From assembly GCA_963731125.1 (NCBI GenBank), contig CAVSVP010000001.1, positions 6,198 through 70,197 on the forward strand: a DNA stretch of 64,000 nucleotides. The letters are read 5' to 3'. Below the pieces are notes generated by a model. The model made no database searches and had not been told where the DNA came from. It worked only from the letters and a program-made list of their open reading frames with translations. Positions 25,397 to 35,461 of the stretch are shown piece after piece (position 1 is the first letter of the stretch; every line of letters starts with the position of its first letter). Made by a program: the position numbers and the translations under genes. Source of the DNA: CAVSVP01 sp963731125. Its GTDB lineage: Bacteria > Pseudomonadota > Gammaproteobacteria > Competibacterales > Competibacteraceae.

Positions 25397-25910
25397 GACT
25401 GCGGCAAGTCTTCGGGTTTTAGCAAGCCCCTGACAATCCGGGTGATGTTGTCGGAGGAGGTGCCGAAGCGAATGAGGTTTGCGAGATTTCCCTCCGGGTC
25501 CACGACATAGACATACGAGCTGTGATCCACGAGATAAAAGCCATTTTCATCGGGCTTGCGGACATACACGGGTGCCCGGTACTGCTCGGCCACTGCCATG
25601 ATCTCTTCCTGGGTTCCGGTTAACCCGAGCAGGGAGGGATGGTAATAAGGCAAATACTGGCGAAGAACCTCCTGGGTATCCCGCTGGGGATCTACCGAGA
25701 TAAACAGCGGTTGCACACGCTCCGCTAACGGGCCCAACTCCCGCAAGGCCTTCGCCATATCACCCAGCGTGAGCGGGCAAGTATCGGCGCAGGAGGTAAA
25801 ACCAAAATAGATAAGAACAACCTTACCTTTAGCGTCGTGCAGCGAAAAGCGTTGGCCGTGGTGGTCTGTCAAGGTGAAATCGCCCCCATAGTGGCGCAAT
25901 GCTTATAAGC
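25393..25910 (-). pseudogene. SCO-family copper chaperone, 3' part of an IS-interrupted gene
   Basis: The frame from a TTG at 25899 encodes 168 residues with the full SCO core: GGDFTLTDHHGQRFSLHD, CxxxC as CADTC, and the His ligand in LVDHSSYVYVVDPEG. It lacks a signal peptide, because an IS4-family element lies directly upstream; the missing 5' end is at 27373-27475. Joining the two at the 10-bp duplication leaves the frame one nucleotide out, which one extra G in the run at 25880-25884 would repair. Thus there is either an additional mutation or a homopolymer sequence error. Confidence 0.75.
25901..25910. repeat. 10-bp target-site duplication, left copy
   Basis: GCTTATAAGC, itself a palindrome, occurs here and again at 27373-27382, immediately outside the IS4-family element. 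The length fits IS4-family target duplications. Confidence 0.75.
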
Positions 25911-27372
25911 TGTCCATTACACACATCTTGAACGGCAGGGCCGCCGCCCCCATCTGGGGAGGTAGACACAGATGAGGGGTATGAGGTGATGACGGAGACG
26001 GTAGCGGTGGCGGTGAGTTGGGCGGTGGCCGAGTTGGGCGGGGCGAAGCTGGGGGATGCCCGGCTGAACCGACGGCTGGTACGGGTGGCGGAACGCCTGG
26101 GGGCGCAACCGGGCGCCAGCATTCCGGTAGCCTGCGGCGGCTGGGCGGAGACGCAGGCGGCGTATCGGTTGCTGGCCCATGAGGCGGTCACCTGGGAGCA
26201 GGTGCTCGCGCCGCACTGGGACTGTAGTGTCGAGCGGATGCGCGGCCATCCGGTGGTGTTGTGCGTGCAGGACAGCACGGAGTTGGACTATACCGCCCAG
26301 CGGGCATCGCCGGGTTGGGGCCGCTGAGCTACTTGCGGCAGCACGGGCTGTACGTGCATCCCACCCTGGCGGTCACGCCGGACGGGGTGCCGCTGGGGGT
26401 GCTGGACACCTGGATGTGGACCCGCGACTGGGAGACCTTCGGCGAAGACAAGCGACACTGGCCGATCGAGGCCAAGGAGAGCATGCGCTGGCTGGAAGGC
26501 TTCGAGCGCTGCGCCGAACTGGCCGCGAGCCTGCCCGACACCCGGTTGGTCTATGTCGCCGACCGGGAATGCGACATTCACGAGTTCATGGTCCGGGCGC
26601 AACGGGAGCCGGGGATCGACTGGCTGATCCGGGCCACCCACAATCGCTGCCTGGCCAAAGGCGACAAGCGGTGGGACCGGCTGGCGCAGGCCCCGGTGTT
26701 GGGCGAGGTAACGTTCACCCTGCCCGCCCGGCCGACCGGCCGAGCCGGCCGGTGGTGCTGACGGTGCGGGCCGAACGGGTCACCCTGCACCCGAAAGGTG
26801 GCGAACCGGTGACGGTCACCGCGCTGCGGGCGCGGGAAGAATCCCCGCCGGCCGGGGTCGAACCGCTCGACTGGCGCCTGCTGACCAACCGCTCGGCCGA
26901 CACCCTGGCCCAAGCGGCCGAATTGATCCAGTGGTACGGAAGCCGTTGGAGTATAGAGGTTTTTTCCCGAATCTTGAAAACCGGCTGCCGGGTGGAGCCT
27001 TGCAACTCAGCACCCTGGACCGTTTGGAACCCGCTTTGGCCTTGTACTTGATCATCGCCTGGCGGATTCAGTACCTGACCGTGCTGGGGCGGACTACCCC
27101 CGAGCTGCCCTGTGACGCCGTGTTGGACCCGGCCGAATGGCAGGCCGTTTACGTCGCGATCCACCGCCGGCCCCCGCCGGTGATCCCGCCGCCGCTGCCG
27201 ACCATGCTCGGCTGGATCGCCCGCCTGGGCGGCCATTTGGGGCGCAAGTGCGACGGCCCCCCCGGCCCCCAAGCCTTGTGGATCGGCTTGCAGCGGGCCC
27301 GCGACCTCGCCTGGGGAATGGAATTGGCGTCTGATCTCCATGCCCAATAACGGTTAGAGATATGTGAAGGAA
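25911..27372. mobile_element. IS4-family (Tn5-like) insertion sequence, 1462 bp
   Basis: The element lies between two copies of GCTTATAAGC. Its ends are partly inverted: ACACACATCTTGAACGG at the left corresponds loosely to CACATATCTCTAACCG read inward from the right. It contains one transposase broken into four frames. It splits the SCO gene between its signal peptide and mature domain. Confidence 0.75.
25989..27350 (+). pseudogene. IS4-family Tn5-like transposase, frameshifted
   Basis: Four overlapping frames together give one Tn5-type transposase. The N-terminus (AELGGAKLGDARLNRRLVRV, AYRLLAHEAVTWEQV) is the Tn5 DNA-binding domain. Catalytic residues are Asp in VQDSTELDY, Asp in YVADRECDIHEF and Glu in the YREK signature YGSRWSIEVFSRILKTGC. 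Frame changes fall near 26310, 26750 and 26985-27000, all in G- or C-runs of a very GC-rich element. The pattern looks like single-base indels, either inactivating mutations or sequence errors. Confidence 0.78.
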
Positions 27373-27475
27373 GCTTATAAGCCACGGGAGCTGCCTCACC
27401 GATAACGGGTACGCTAAGAAAAATGCTCAAAACATAGATCAGCGGCAACAGGATTTGCAAAATGCGGCGCTGCAT
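27373..27475 (-). pseudogene. SCO-family gene, 5' fragment with signal peptide
   Basis: ATG at 27475 opens a hydrophobic signal peptide (QILLPLIYVLSIFLSVPVIG, then EAAPVAYK) that runs into the IS at the duplicated GCTTATAAGC. It is the separated N-terminus of the SCO gene at 25393-25910. The FG-GAP gene ends 53 nt upstream in the same direction. Confidence 0.72.
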
Positions 27476-27528
27476 GAGAAATCTCCGAATATAGATACAA
27501 AAGTAGCTTACTCAAATCCGCTTGTCGA

Positions 27529-29178
27529 TTACTGGGCAGCTTCCGGAGGAGCTTCATTGACTGGCGGCGGTGCGGTATCGGCGGATTCTTCTACCGCTGA
27601 AGGAACAGCCTGAAATAACACTACCCCGGCAGCCTGATCCGGATAATTATTAAAAATAACAAACAAATCCAGGCGATTATCGTTATTGAAATCTTCCACG
27701 GCAAAATTAACCGGTTTCTTGCCACCTTCGACGGCAAGGCGGTGGGGTTTATTAACGAACCGTCCGCCGCCAGTACCGTAGAAAATCTGCATCTCCGGCG
27801 AAAATTCGCTGACCAATACTAGTTCCGGGTAACCGTCCGCATTGAGATCCGCCAGTTGTATGGCACTGACGTTCCAGGCATCGAGGGTAAGAGTCTGATT
27901 GTCTGCGAAGCTGCCGTCGCCATTGCCTAGTGATACGGTCAGTTCGCTGCCTTGGGGGCTGTAAAAAATCAGATCCAACGCAGCGTCCTGGTTAACATCA
28001 CCGACGAGCCAGTCGGGCCCACGGAAATCCAGGGCCAGGGGGGCGAAATTTCCTTGGCCGTCGCCGCGGTAGAGATAAGTGCGGCGATCATTGGAAAACA
28101 GCAGATCCACAAGAGCATCGCCGTCGAAGTCTCCGGCATGTAACGCTTGCGGACGGTTTAACACGATTTTTTGTGGCTCGGAAAAAGTGCCGTCGCCGTT
28201 GCCGAAGAACGTGGCAATATAGCGCTCTCCAACGTTACCCGTTCGGGAGACGATAATATCATCATGGTGGTCTTCGTTAACGTCGGCTACCAGGAGATCG
28301 GCAATGTAGCGGTCGTCCCACGTGGATGTCGTTTCCATGACCAGGCACGGTGTCTGCGGGGCAAAGCCGCCGTCACCGTCGCCAAGGAGTACCGGCAGAC
28401 GCTGGTTAGCGCTAAGGTCGCTTCCGCAAACATTGCCGATAACCAGCGTCCCCCACCGTTCACCCTGAGCGCCCGCCACCAGATCGAGGATACCGTCTTC
28501 GTTAAAGTCTCCCAGCGCGATGGGGCCCGGCAAGTCTCCTAAAAAGAAGGTTTTCATCTTCTCGAAGGGTTTATCTCCTTCGCCGAAGTAGCCGCCGATC
28601 TGCCTGGATTGACCATTTCGATGCCAGAGCAGAGCATCCTTGACCCCGTCTCCATCGAAGTCGGCAATCAATACATCGCGTACCCAGTAAGCGGACAGCG
28701 TTACCGGCAGCGGTGGTTCGAAGGCTGCCTGCGGCGGTTCGGCATCCGGGACAGCGCCATCAGGGTCCGGGCATCCGCTTTCCTGTTGCCCGTCCGGTTG
28801 CGAACCGCCGCCATCGTCGGGGGGTGGTGGTACGGTGACAATGGCGTCCAGACGTATATTTTCCACTTCGGGAAGCGGTGCCAGGGCGGTGATACCCGCG
28901 GCCGGCAGGGTGGCGGCGATGCTGTTATTGATCCACAGCACAATGACATCACCGGCTCCAGCGCTTTTTACCAAGGTCTGAATGGCCTCGTCCCGGACAT
29001 CGACGGCATCGGAAAATCCGACAATGACCTCGAAGGTTTGGTCAGGATGCGCACAGCGCAGAGCCGCCTGAAGATCAGGGGCGATGACTCCATCCTGGGC
29101 GCCGACGGTTACCGCGAGGCTCAGTAATAAACCGAACATAGTTATCCGGCTTCCGCCACTGAGTAAAATCGCCGCCAT
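27529..29178 (-). CDS. Secreted FG-GAP/VCBS-repeat protein with protease-propeptide-like N-terminus
   Basis: 549 residues. A signal peptide is followed by a domain (about 30-115) resembling the I9-type propeptide of the nearby subtilase: FEVIVGFSDAVDV, VIVLWINNSIAATLPAAGITALAPLPEVENIRLD. Residues 165-515 hold about seven FG-GAP/VCBS repeats with calcium-binding DxDxDG-type loops (DFDGDGVKD, DFNEDGILD, DVNEDHHDD, DFDGDALVD, DLNADGYPE, DFNNDNRLD), predicting a seven-bladed propeller. The tail is Pro/Ala/Glu-rich. Unlike its neighbours to the right, the frame is intact. An extracellular binding or scaffold role is inferred. Confidence 0.82.
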   Translation of the reverse strand: MAAILLSGGSRITMFGLLLSLAVTVGAQDGVIAPDLQAALRCAHPDQTFEVIVGFSDAVDVRDEAIQTLVKSAGAGDVIVLWINNSIAATLPAAGITALAPLPEVENIRLDAIVTVPPPPDDGGGSQPDGQQESGCPDPDGAVPDAEPPQAAFEPPLPVTLSAYWVRDVLIADFDGDGVKDALLWHRNGQSRQIGGYFGEGDKPFEKMKTFFLGDLPGPIALGDFNEDGILDLVAGAQGERWGTLVIGNVCGSDLSANQRLPVLLGDGDGGFAPQTPCLVMETTSTWDDRYIADLLVADVNEDHHDDIIVSRTGNVGERYIATFFGNGDGTFSEPQKIVLNRPQALHAGDFDGDALVDLLFSNDRRTYLYRGDGQGNFAPLALDFRGPDWLVGDVNQDAALDLIFYSPQGSELTVSLGNGDGSFADNQTLTLDAWNVSAIQLADLNADGYPELVLVSEFSPEMQIFYGTGGGRFVNKPHRLAVEGGKKPVNFAVEDFNNDNRLDLFVIFNNYPDQAAGVVLFQAVPSAVEESADTAPPPVNEAPPEAAQ

Positions 29179-29244
29179 ACTTTAACCTCGCAATGTTGCA
29201 CCTTATGCCGTTATGCCGCGAAAATTCGGCTTGGTTCAATCCAA

Positions 29245-30934
29245 GGTAACAGCTTAGAAGGGTAGCCAATGCTGATATTTCCGGTAGAGTGAGATTGTGC
29301 CAAAACCCACTCTGTCGGAGGTCATCAACATGGCTACCCAAGTGACTAATACCGCTTCCTGTGCCCCGTTCGTCAACGCTGTCTTTGGCTGCGCCGCCCA
29401 CGCCTTGGATGGTGAGCAGCGCCAGCAACTGGCGGTGCAGGTGTTGGCGCGGAGCGAGCCGGTGACGGAGCTGGCCGGCGCGGCATCAGGTCAGCCGGAA
29501 GTTTCTCTATCATCAAGCGGACAAGGGCGAGCAGGCCCTGGAGCAGGCGTTTCAGTCGCCGCCGCCGAGCGACGAGGAGGTGTTGTTCTACTTGCCGGTC
29601 ACCCGCGCCTGGTTGCGGCAAGTGGTGTTGGCTCTGGTGTTGCTGTGTCACAGCTCGTTCCGGGGAGTGATCGGGTTTTTCCGGGACGTGCTCGATCAGC
29701 CCATCGCCCTGGGCACGGTGCACAACATCGTTCAGCAGGCGGTGGGCGAGGCGCGCCGGATCAATGCCCGGCAAGACCTGTCGCGGGTCCGGGCGGGCAG
29801 CCATGATGAACTGTTCCAGGGCCGCCAACCGGTGTTGGTGGGCATCGACCTGGATTCCACGTATTGCTACCTGCTGGCGCTGGAAGCGCACCGCGATGCG
29901 CGAGACCTGGGCGATTCATCTGTGGGACGTGGCCGAGCAGGGACTGCAGCCGGACTACGTGGTGGCCGACGGCGGGCCGGGGTTGCGCGCCGGGCAAGCG
30001 CTGGCCTGGCCCGAGGTGCCTTGCGACGGGGATGTCTTTCACGGGTTGCAGACGGTGACCCGCCTGGTCGCGACGCTGGAAAAGCGCGCTTATGCGGCGA
30101 TCGCCCAGCGCGAGGAGCTGGAGCAGAAGATGGCAGAAGGCCAAACACCGGGGCCAGGGTCGTTCGCTGTCCAAACCGCTGGCCGGGGCCCGTGCCCAGA
30201 GGCCACCGCCGTTCACTTGGCCGACACGGTGCAGACGTTGGCCCCGTGGCTGCGCGAGGATATCCTCGCCTTGGCCGGCCCCGACGCCCCTACCCGCGAG
30301 GCGCTCTATGATTTCGTGGTCGCCGCCCTGCAGGAGCTCGAAGCCCTGGATCCCAACGCCTGGGCCCGGTGCGGCGCACCCTGGCCAACCAACGCGACAC
30401 CTGCTGGCCTTCGCCACCCGCCTGGATCAGGAACTCGAAGCGCTGGCCCGGCAGTTCGCCGTGCCCATGGCCCGCGTGCGCGAGATGTTGGCCCTGGCCA
30501 GCCTACCGCGCACCACCACCGCCTATTGGGCCAAGGCCACGGCTTTGCATCGGCAACTCCATGAGCGCTTTTTCCCCCTCCAGCAGGCACTCGAGGAACG
30601 GCGTAAGCGGTTTCACCGCGCCAGTTCCCTGGTCGAGAACTTCAACAGCCGGTTGCGCAACTATTTCTTCCTGCGCCGCCAGATCGGCCCCGCTTATCTG
30701 GATTTGCTGCGGTTCTTTCTCAACCACCAGCCTTTTGCGCGCAGCGAAAAACCCGAACGCCGCGGCAAATCCCCCGCCGAACTGTTGACCGGTCAACCCC
30801 ATCCACATTGGTTGGAAATGCTCGGCTTCACCCGCTTCCGGCGGGCCCGCTGCGCCGCCTAATACCTTCATCGGATTGGCCGTTATTTTCCTCCGCCTCT
30901 TCAGAGGCAATGGCATCGCTATGCCTGTGTTACC
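29245..30934. mobile_element. Insertion sequence with DDE transposase, about 1.69 kb (boundaries approximate)
   Basis: The segment begins with GGTAACA (29245) and ends with TGTTACC (30934). Sequences just inside are loosely inverted (GGGTAGCCAATGC versus GCATAGCGATGCCATTGC), suggesting terminal repeats. It holds one frameshifted transposase. No convincing target duplication was found, so the ends are provisional. Confidence 0.5.
29331..30862 (+). pseudogene. DDE transposase of an unclassified IS, frameshifted
   Basis: At least four frames combine into one transposase of about 510 residues. N-terminal part: QLAVQVLARSEPVTELA; then FYLPVTRAWLRQVVLALVLL and GVIGFFRDVLDQPIALGTVHN. Candidate catalytic residues: Asp in LVGIDLDSTYCYL, Asp in YVVADGGPGLRAG, and Glu in ASSLVENFNSRLRNYFFLR. 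The C-terminus is GKSPAELLTGQPHPHWLEML. Frame changes fall near 29500, 29895 and 30395, all in GC-rich sequence. The IS family cannot be named with certainty. Confidence 0.7.
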
Positions 30935-31162
30935 CTAAATCCTGGATTTTTGAACCATGCCGAAAATTCCCCCTCTCACTGCACCTTCTCACTTTCGGTC
31001 GGTGACGTCCAGGGTGACACCGGCGCCGCTACCCATCGGCATCGCGGAGCTGAACGACCATTCATAAGTCAGCAGGTCAACTGTCCACGCTCACTCACCC
31101 TAATACGGCTTCCTGCACATGAAGAGGGTGACGGCACCTGGATAAAGCTTAGAGGTGGGCTG

Positions 31163-32841
31163 CTACCTGCAGGCCCTGTTATTGCTGCAGTCAGGATCGC
31201 CGCAGTCGAAGGCCCCGTCGCCATCGTTGTCAAGCCCATCCGAGCAGCTCTTTCCCTTGCCCTCTTTACCGGTAGTGGTATCTCCGCCGCCTCCTCCGCC
31301 GTCACCACCGCTGACCGGGCATGACTTACCGTTGGTTCGGGCTCTGACTGTCGCAGTCCTGATCGATGCCGTCACGCTTGATATCGCAGGCCGCCGGATT
31401 GATACCGGCATCAAAATCATTGCAATCGGGCAGAGTATCGCAACCGAGTTCGGCGAAAAAGCCATCGCTATCGGCATCTATGAGGCGGGCCCGGGGGGCA
31501 TGTCGGCGAGCAGGTCATTGGCCGCAACCGCATCGAGCAGACCGATCGGTAATCATTGTCCGCGCCGCCCGCGCCGAGGTCGAACGCCCCACCGGTCAGC
31601 GCCTGCTCGAGCTGCGTAACGCTTACGCCTGGATTGGCCTGACGCAGCAAGGCTATCGTCCCCGCGACATGAGGAGCCGCATAAGGAGGTGCCGGGACGG
31701 ACGAAGAGGAATTACCAAGAGCCGCCGTTCCAGATTGTCTCCGGGGGCGACCACTTCCGGGAAAAAGCTGCCGTCACAGGCGGATGGTCCGCGGCTGCTG
31801 GTCGTTGCGACGTCCAGCAAGGAATCCACCGCACCCACCCCGAAGGTTCCGGATTGTCCCCGGGCTGACGCTGCCAAGCGTCCCCTGGTTGCCGCCCGAG
31901 AAGACCACGACGATCCCTGCGGCTTTGAGAACCTCAATATCCGGCTCAAATTCCAGGTAGCACTGATTCGCCTGCTGTGGGAAGCCCCAGGAGTTGTTAA
32001 CCACAGCGGGAATATCGTACGTTCCCAGTACGCCATCCGGGTCCAGCAGCCACTGAAAGCCCTGGGGATCCGCTCAGCGAGGCCACGCTCGCGTCGTTGA
32101 AAATCTTTACCGCGATCCATTGGGCGCCGGGGGCCACGCCGATTGACGTGCCGCCGGCATCGCCGCCGACCATCAGACTCATGGTCTGGGTGCCATGGCC
32201 GGTATTGTCGTAGGGGTTCGGATGCTCTCCGTTCGGATCGAACCAGCTGTTGGAGCCGCCGCGCCAGGTAGTGGCGAGATCAGGATGGTTGACGTCAACC
32301 GCCCCGTGTCCACGTTGGCCACGACCACACCTGCGCCGTCATACCCGGCGTCCCATAGTTCGGTGGCGCGGATCGCGTCCAGGTTCCCCTCGCGTGTGGA
32401 TGCCGTAGCGAGTTGTGGAGACGGTGCGGCAAGGGTGGTGTCCAGCTTGATGCTCTCGACCTCGGGGAGGTCTGCCAGATCCTGCAACACGTCCGGACTG
32501 GCAGTGGCCGCCAGGGCGTTGATCGACCAGAGCTGGATGATCTTCTTAGCGCCGCCTGCCTGCAGAAGCTCGATTGCGGCACTCTGGCTCGCATTGGCCT
32601 GGTTTCGCAGGGCCCAAAGCAGCGCCACCAGTTGCGTGCCTTTTCCCTGTCCCTGACCGGGAAAGGCGTTGAGGTCAACCCCATCAGCGAACTGTACGAT
32701 AAAGGCAACGTCGCCACCGCTCTTTGTGGCCTGTTGCAGGTCCGCTTCGATCACAGCGGCTTGACCGGTTCCAGCAGCCAGGGCCGCAGCGAAGCAAGCG
32801 GCACGTATCAAGGATAGCCTGCCACGTAATCTTCTGTTCAT
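31163..32841 (-). pseudogene. Secreted subtilisin-like serine protease (S8), frameshifted
   Basis: Reassembled from several frames, about 550 residues. Signal peptide and I9-like propeptide (VAFIVQFADGVDL; LPEVESIKLDTTL), then catalytic Asp in VVVANVDTG, His in DNTGHGTQTM, oxyanion Asn in FSGGNQGTLG, and Ser in a PGTS...AAPHVAG block that is split by one extra T near 31679. The C-terminus is Gly-rich with a SDGLDNDGDGAFDCGDPDC motif common in secreted proteins. At least four frame changes occur, yet each piece is well conserved. It could mature or anchor the secreted proteins encoded upstream. Confidence 0.75.
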
Positions 32842-32842
32842 C

Positions 32843-33425
32843 TCACTCTACCATGAAATCTGTGGCCCAGAAGTCGCCCATTGCCACCGTTACCTTGTCG
32901 CCTTTTTGCACCAGATTGTGGTGATTACCGAAGAACATCCAATAGATGCGACCGCTCTTTGGTTGGTTTGAATTGCGCAGGGGGCCGACTTTGGCGGTAT
33001 TGGGCACCGCCAGCACCTTGCCGCTGTCCTGATGGATAAGGAGGGCTTGCGCTGCCGCTTGAACAGTAGCGCGGCCTTTTTAGCGTCAAGGACCTTGTAG
33101 CGGAAGTCCAGCATGTACCCGTGCGCCGTACTGCGGAGCGCAACGATTTCCACGCCCCAGCGTTCCTTCATCTCCGCATCCTGAGCTGCTTTGTCCTTGT
33201 GCCTGACCTCTGCTTCCTGGAACAGCTTGCTGAGGGGCTCGGCCGCGTCGGCAAGCGCGACGTTGGCGTAGGGTAGACCCACCGCGCGACTGAGGCCACG
33301 GCGCCGGCTGTAAATAACTTTTCGAATAGTCGTCTCGTCATCTTGATTCTCGATAAGTCCATGTCTTCGCCTTGTGGGTATTTCGGAATGACCTGGCCCA
33401 ACCGGTTTCTTAAGTCTTTTTCCAT
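32843..33425 (-). pseudogene. Small secreted protein of the MCO block, frameshifted
   Basis: ATG at 33425 follows a clear GGAGG. Pieces in three frames join into about 190 residues: MEKDLRNRLGQVIPKYPQG..., a hydrophobic segment (FTAGAVASVA), then PLSKLFQEAEVRHKDKAAQDAE..., GYMLDFRYKVLDAKKAALLFKRQ, NSNQPKSGRIYWMFFGNHHNLVQKGDKVTVAMGDF to a TGA at 32843. Probably exported. No family name recognised. It lies between the Ig-domain MCO and the subtilase on the same strand, with no space for a separate promoter larger than about 100 nt. Confidence 0.6.
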
Positions 33426-33530
33426 CGTTGGTAACCTCCGTTCGTGAGCCGTTATCTCGCCACGATCAGTTAGCCTTTGCGAGCAAACCGGACACCTTCC
33501 GTCGAGGAAGACGCCCGGCAAGCCCTGTTG

Positions 33531-35444
33531 CTACCTGGTCACGTTCACCCGCACCGTGGCCACGTTGGAGGGTGCGCCGTCGTTGTCGTTGACGGTGTAC
33601 TGGAACGTATCCGTAGCGCGGGACGTTATGGGCGCTGTGTAGGTGATAGTGCCGTCACCGTTGTTGACGACAGTGCCGCCACGCTGGGTCGTTGTCCCGG
33701 TCGTAATCACAACGGATGTCGGATCGATCGTGCCGTCTGGATCCTCGTCATTCGTAACGATGTCGTAGTTTAAGAGCGTCGTGTTCCTGGGCGTCGACAT
33801 GGTGTCGTCGTTGGCGGTCGGTGGGATGTTTGCTGCCGCGGGCACTACGGTGAGAGTCACCGTGGCCGTTGCTACACGCAGCGCCTGGATCGCATGCGTT
33901 GTAGGTGAAGGTGACCTGGTCATCTGCGTTGAGGCCCGTGCCGGTGGGATCGTGGGTGAACGACCCATCGGTGCTGAGCATCACCAGGCCCGGCCCGGTG
34001 GCCGAGAATCGGCGTCGAATGTTACGACGGGACTGGGAACGATGGCCGCATTTAACATGTCACCATCGACATCGGTGTCGTTGCCCAGACGCCTGGCGCC
34101 GCCACGTTGAGAGTCTCGCTCTCGATGGCGTTATAAGCGTCGATCACCGCCGTCGGCCCGTCGTTTACCGGGGTCACAGTGATGGTCACGGTCGCCACGT
34201 TGCTGTCCGGTCCACTGGCACCGTCGTTGGCTACGTAGGTGAACTGGTCGTTGCCGTTGAAGTCCGCGTCTGGTGTGTAGGTGAATGAGCCGTCAGCGGT
34301 GAGTCCACCTGTCAGCGTACCCGCTGAGGGCCCACTCACCAGGACCGCCTCGGCGGCCCCGCCGGTGTCGTTGTCGAGCACGCCGGGCGGTGACCCTCCC
34401 GCAACTGTCGTCAAGGATCCACCTCGGCGATTGTGTAGTCGCCCGGAATATCGGGGTCATTCACCGCCGTCGGAGCGCCGGCCGCGGCTCCCGCCTGGAG
34501 GTATGCGAGCAGACCGCCGTTCGCTAGGTGAAGCGCTCGGTCGTAGAGTGCGTAGGTGCCGGCGTAGCCACCTTGACCACGGCGTCGATGGTCTTGCCGG
34601 CCTGGAATTCGAGCCCGTACTGTTCGATCGGGTAAGGGTAGAGGTTGCCGTCTTCGGCCTTCAGGTCCATGTAGAGCCCGCCGCCGAGGGTCGGCATCAA
34701 GGTGTCGAGACCCGCGTTGACGAAACGCAGCAGGACGTCGTCGCCAACATTGATCCCAATGGGCGGAGTCGACGGGTCATAGGCCTGACCGTTGATCAGG
34801 AAGTACTTCGGCCTCCATTTGATCACCTTGAGCGCCGTCCAAGCCGGCAGGGTCGGCGTTAAGGGCGGATCGATCTCGCTGAAGACCAGCACCTGTTCCT
34901 GGTACATAGGTGACGCCGGATAGGCCTCCGGTCGCCGGCCGACCACCAGGGCCCCGTAAAGACCCATGGGCACGTGGGTGCGAATCCGGTCGGTGCCGCT
35001 ATGGTAGAGGAACGTGCCCGACTGCCGGTCAGGTCGAATCTGTAACTATCGTCAGTGCCGCCCGATGTGTCACGCGGCATCGCTGGTGAACCTGCCGTCG
35101 GTCCCTGTGGTCGAGTGGCCATCATCCCGGGGACGAAGAACGAAACCGCTCGCTGAGGCAGTTCTTCAGGTTGGTGGTAACGCAGCTCCCGGGACGGTCA
35201 GCCGGAACCGCCCAGGCCAGGGGCGCAGCGGGACACATGTCGCCGCCGTTGTGGGTGTCGGCAGAGCCTAAGGTCCACAAAACCCCACATAGGAATCTGA
35301 CCGTCGTTCCACCGTGCTGGCGACCACTCTGCCGCCGGCACTGCCGCGAGCTCCACCGCAAAGGAGGGCGTCGCCGCGAGAGCGGTCAGCCCGAAGGCCA
35401 GGGACGGCTTCGGGTGTTGCTTATAAAAGTATCATGCGATTCAT
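33531..35444 (-). pseudogene. Multicopper oxidase-like protein with C-terminal cadherin-like domains (MCO 3), frameshifted
   Basis: ATG 35444 with GGAGACGAG upstream and a signal peptide (LAFGLTALAATPSFA). Cupredoxin-type segments follow: SGTFLYHSGTD, RTHVPMGLYGALVV, PKYFLINGQAYDPSTPPIGINVGDDVLLRFVNAGLDTLMP, AGKTIDAVVKV. The C-terminal third is a series of bacterial Ig/cadherin-like repeats (ADGSFTYTPDADFNGNDQFTYVANDG; DGTITYTAPITSRATDTFQYTVND). The trinuclear-site histidines are less obvious than in MCO 1 (FLYHSGTDRIRTHVP is the best candidate), so catalytic competence is uncertain. About seven frame changes. Third of three tandem MCO-like genes, each with its own signal peptide. Confidence 0.7.
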
Positions 35445-35461
35445 TATCTCGTCTCCTTCGC

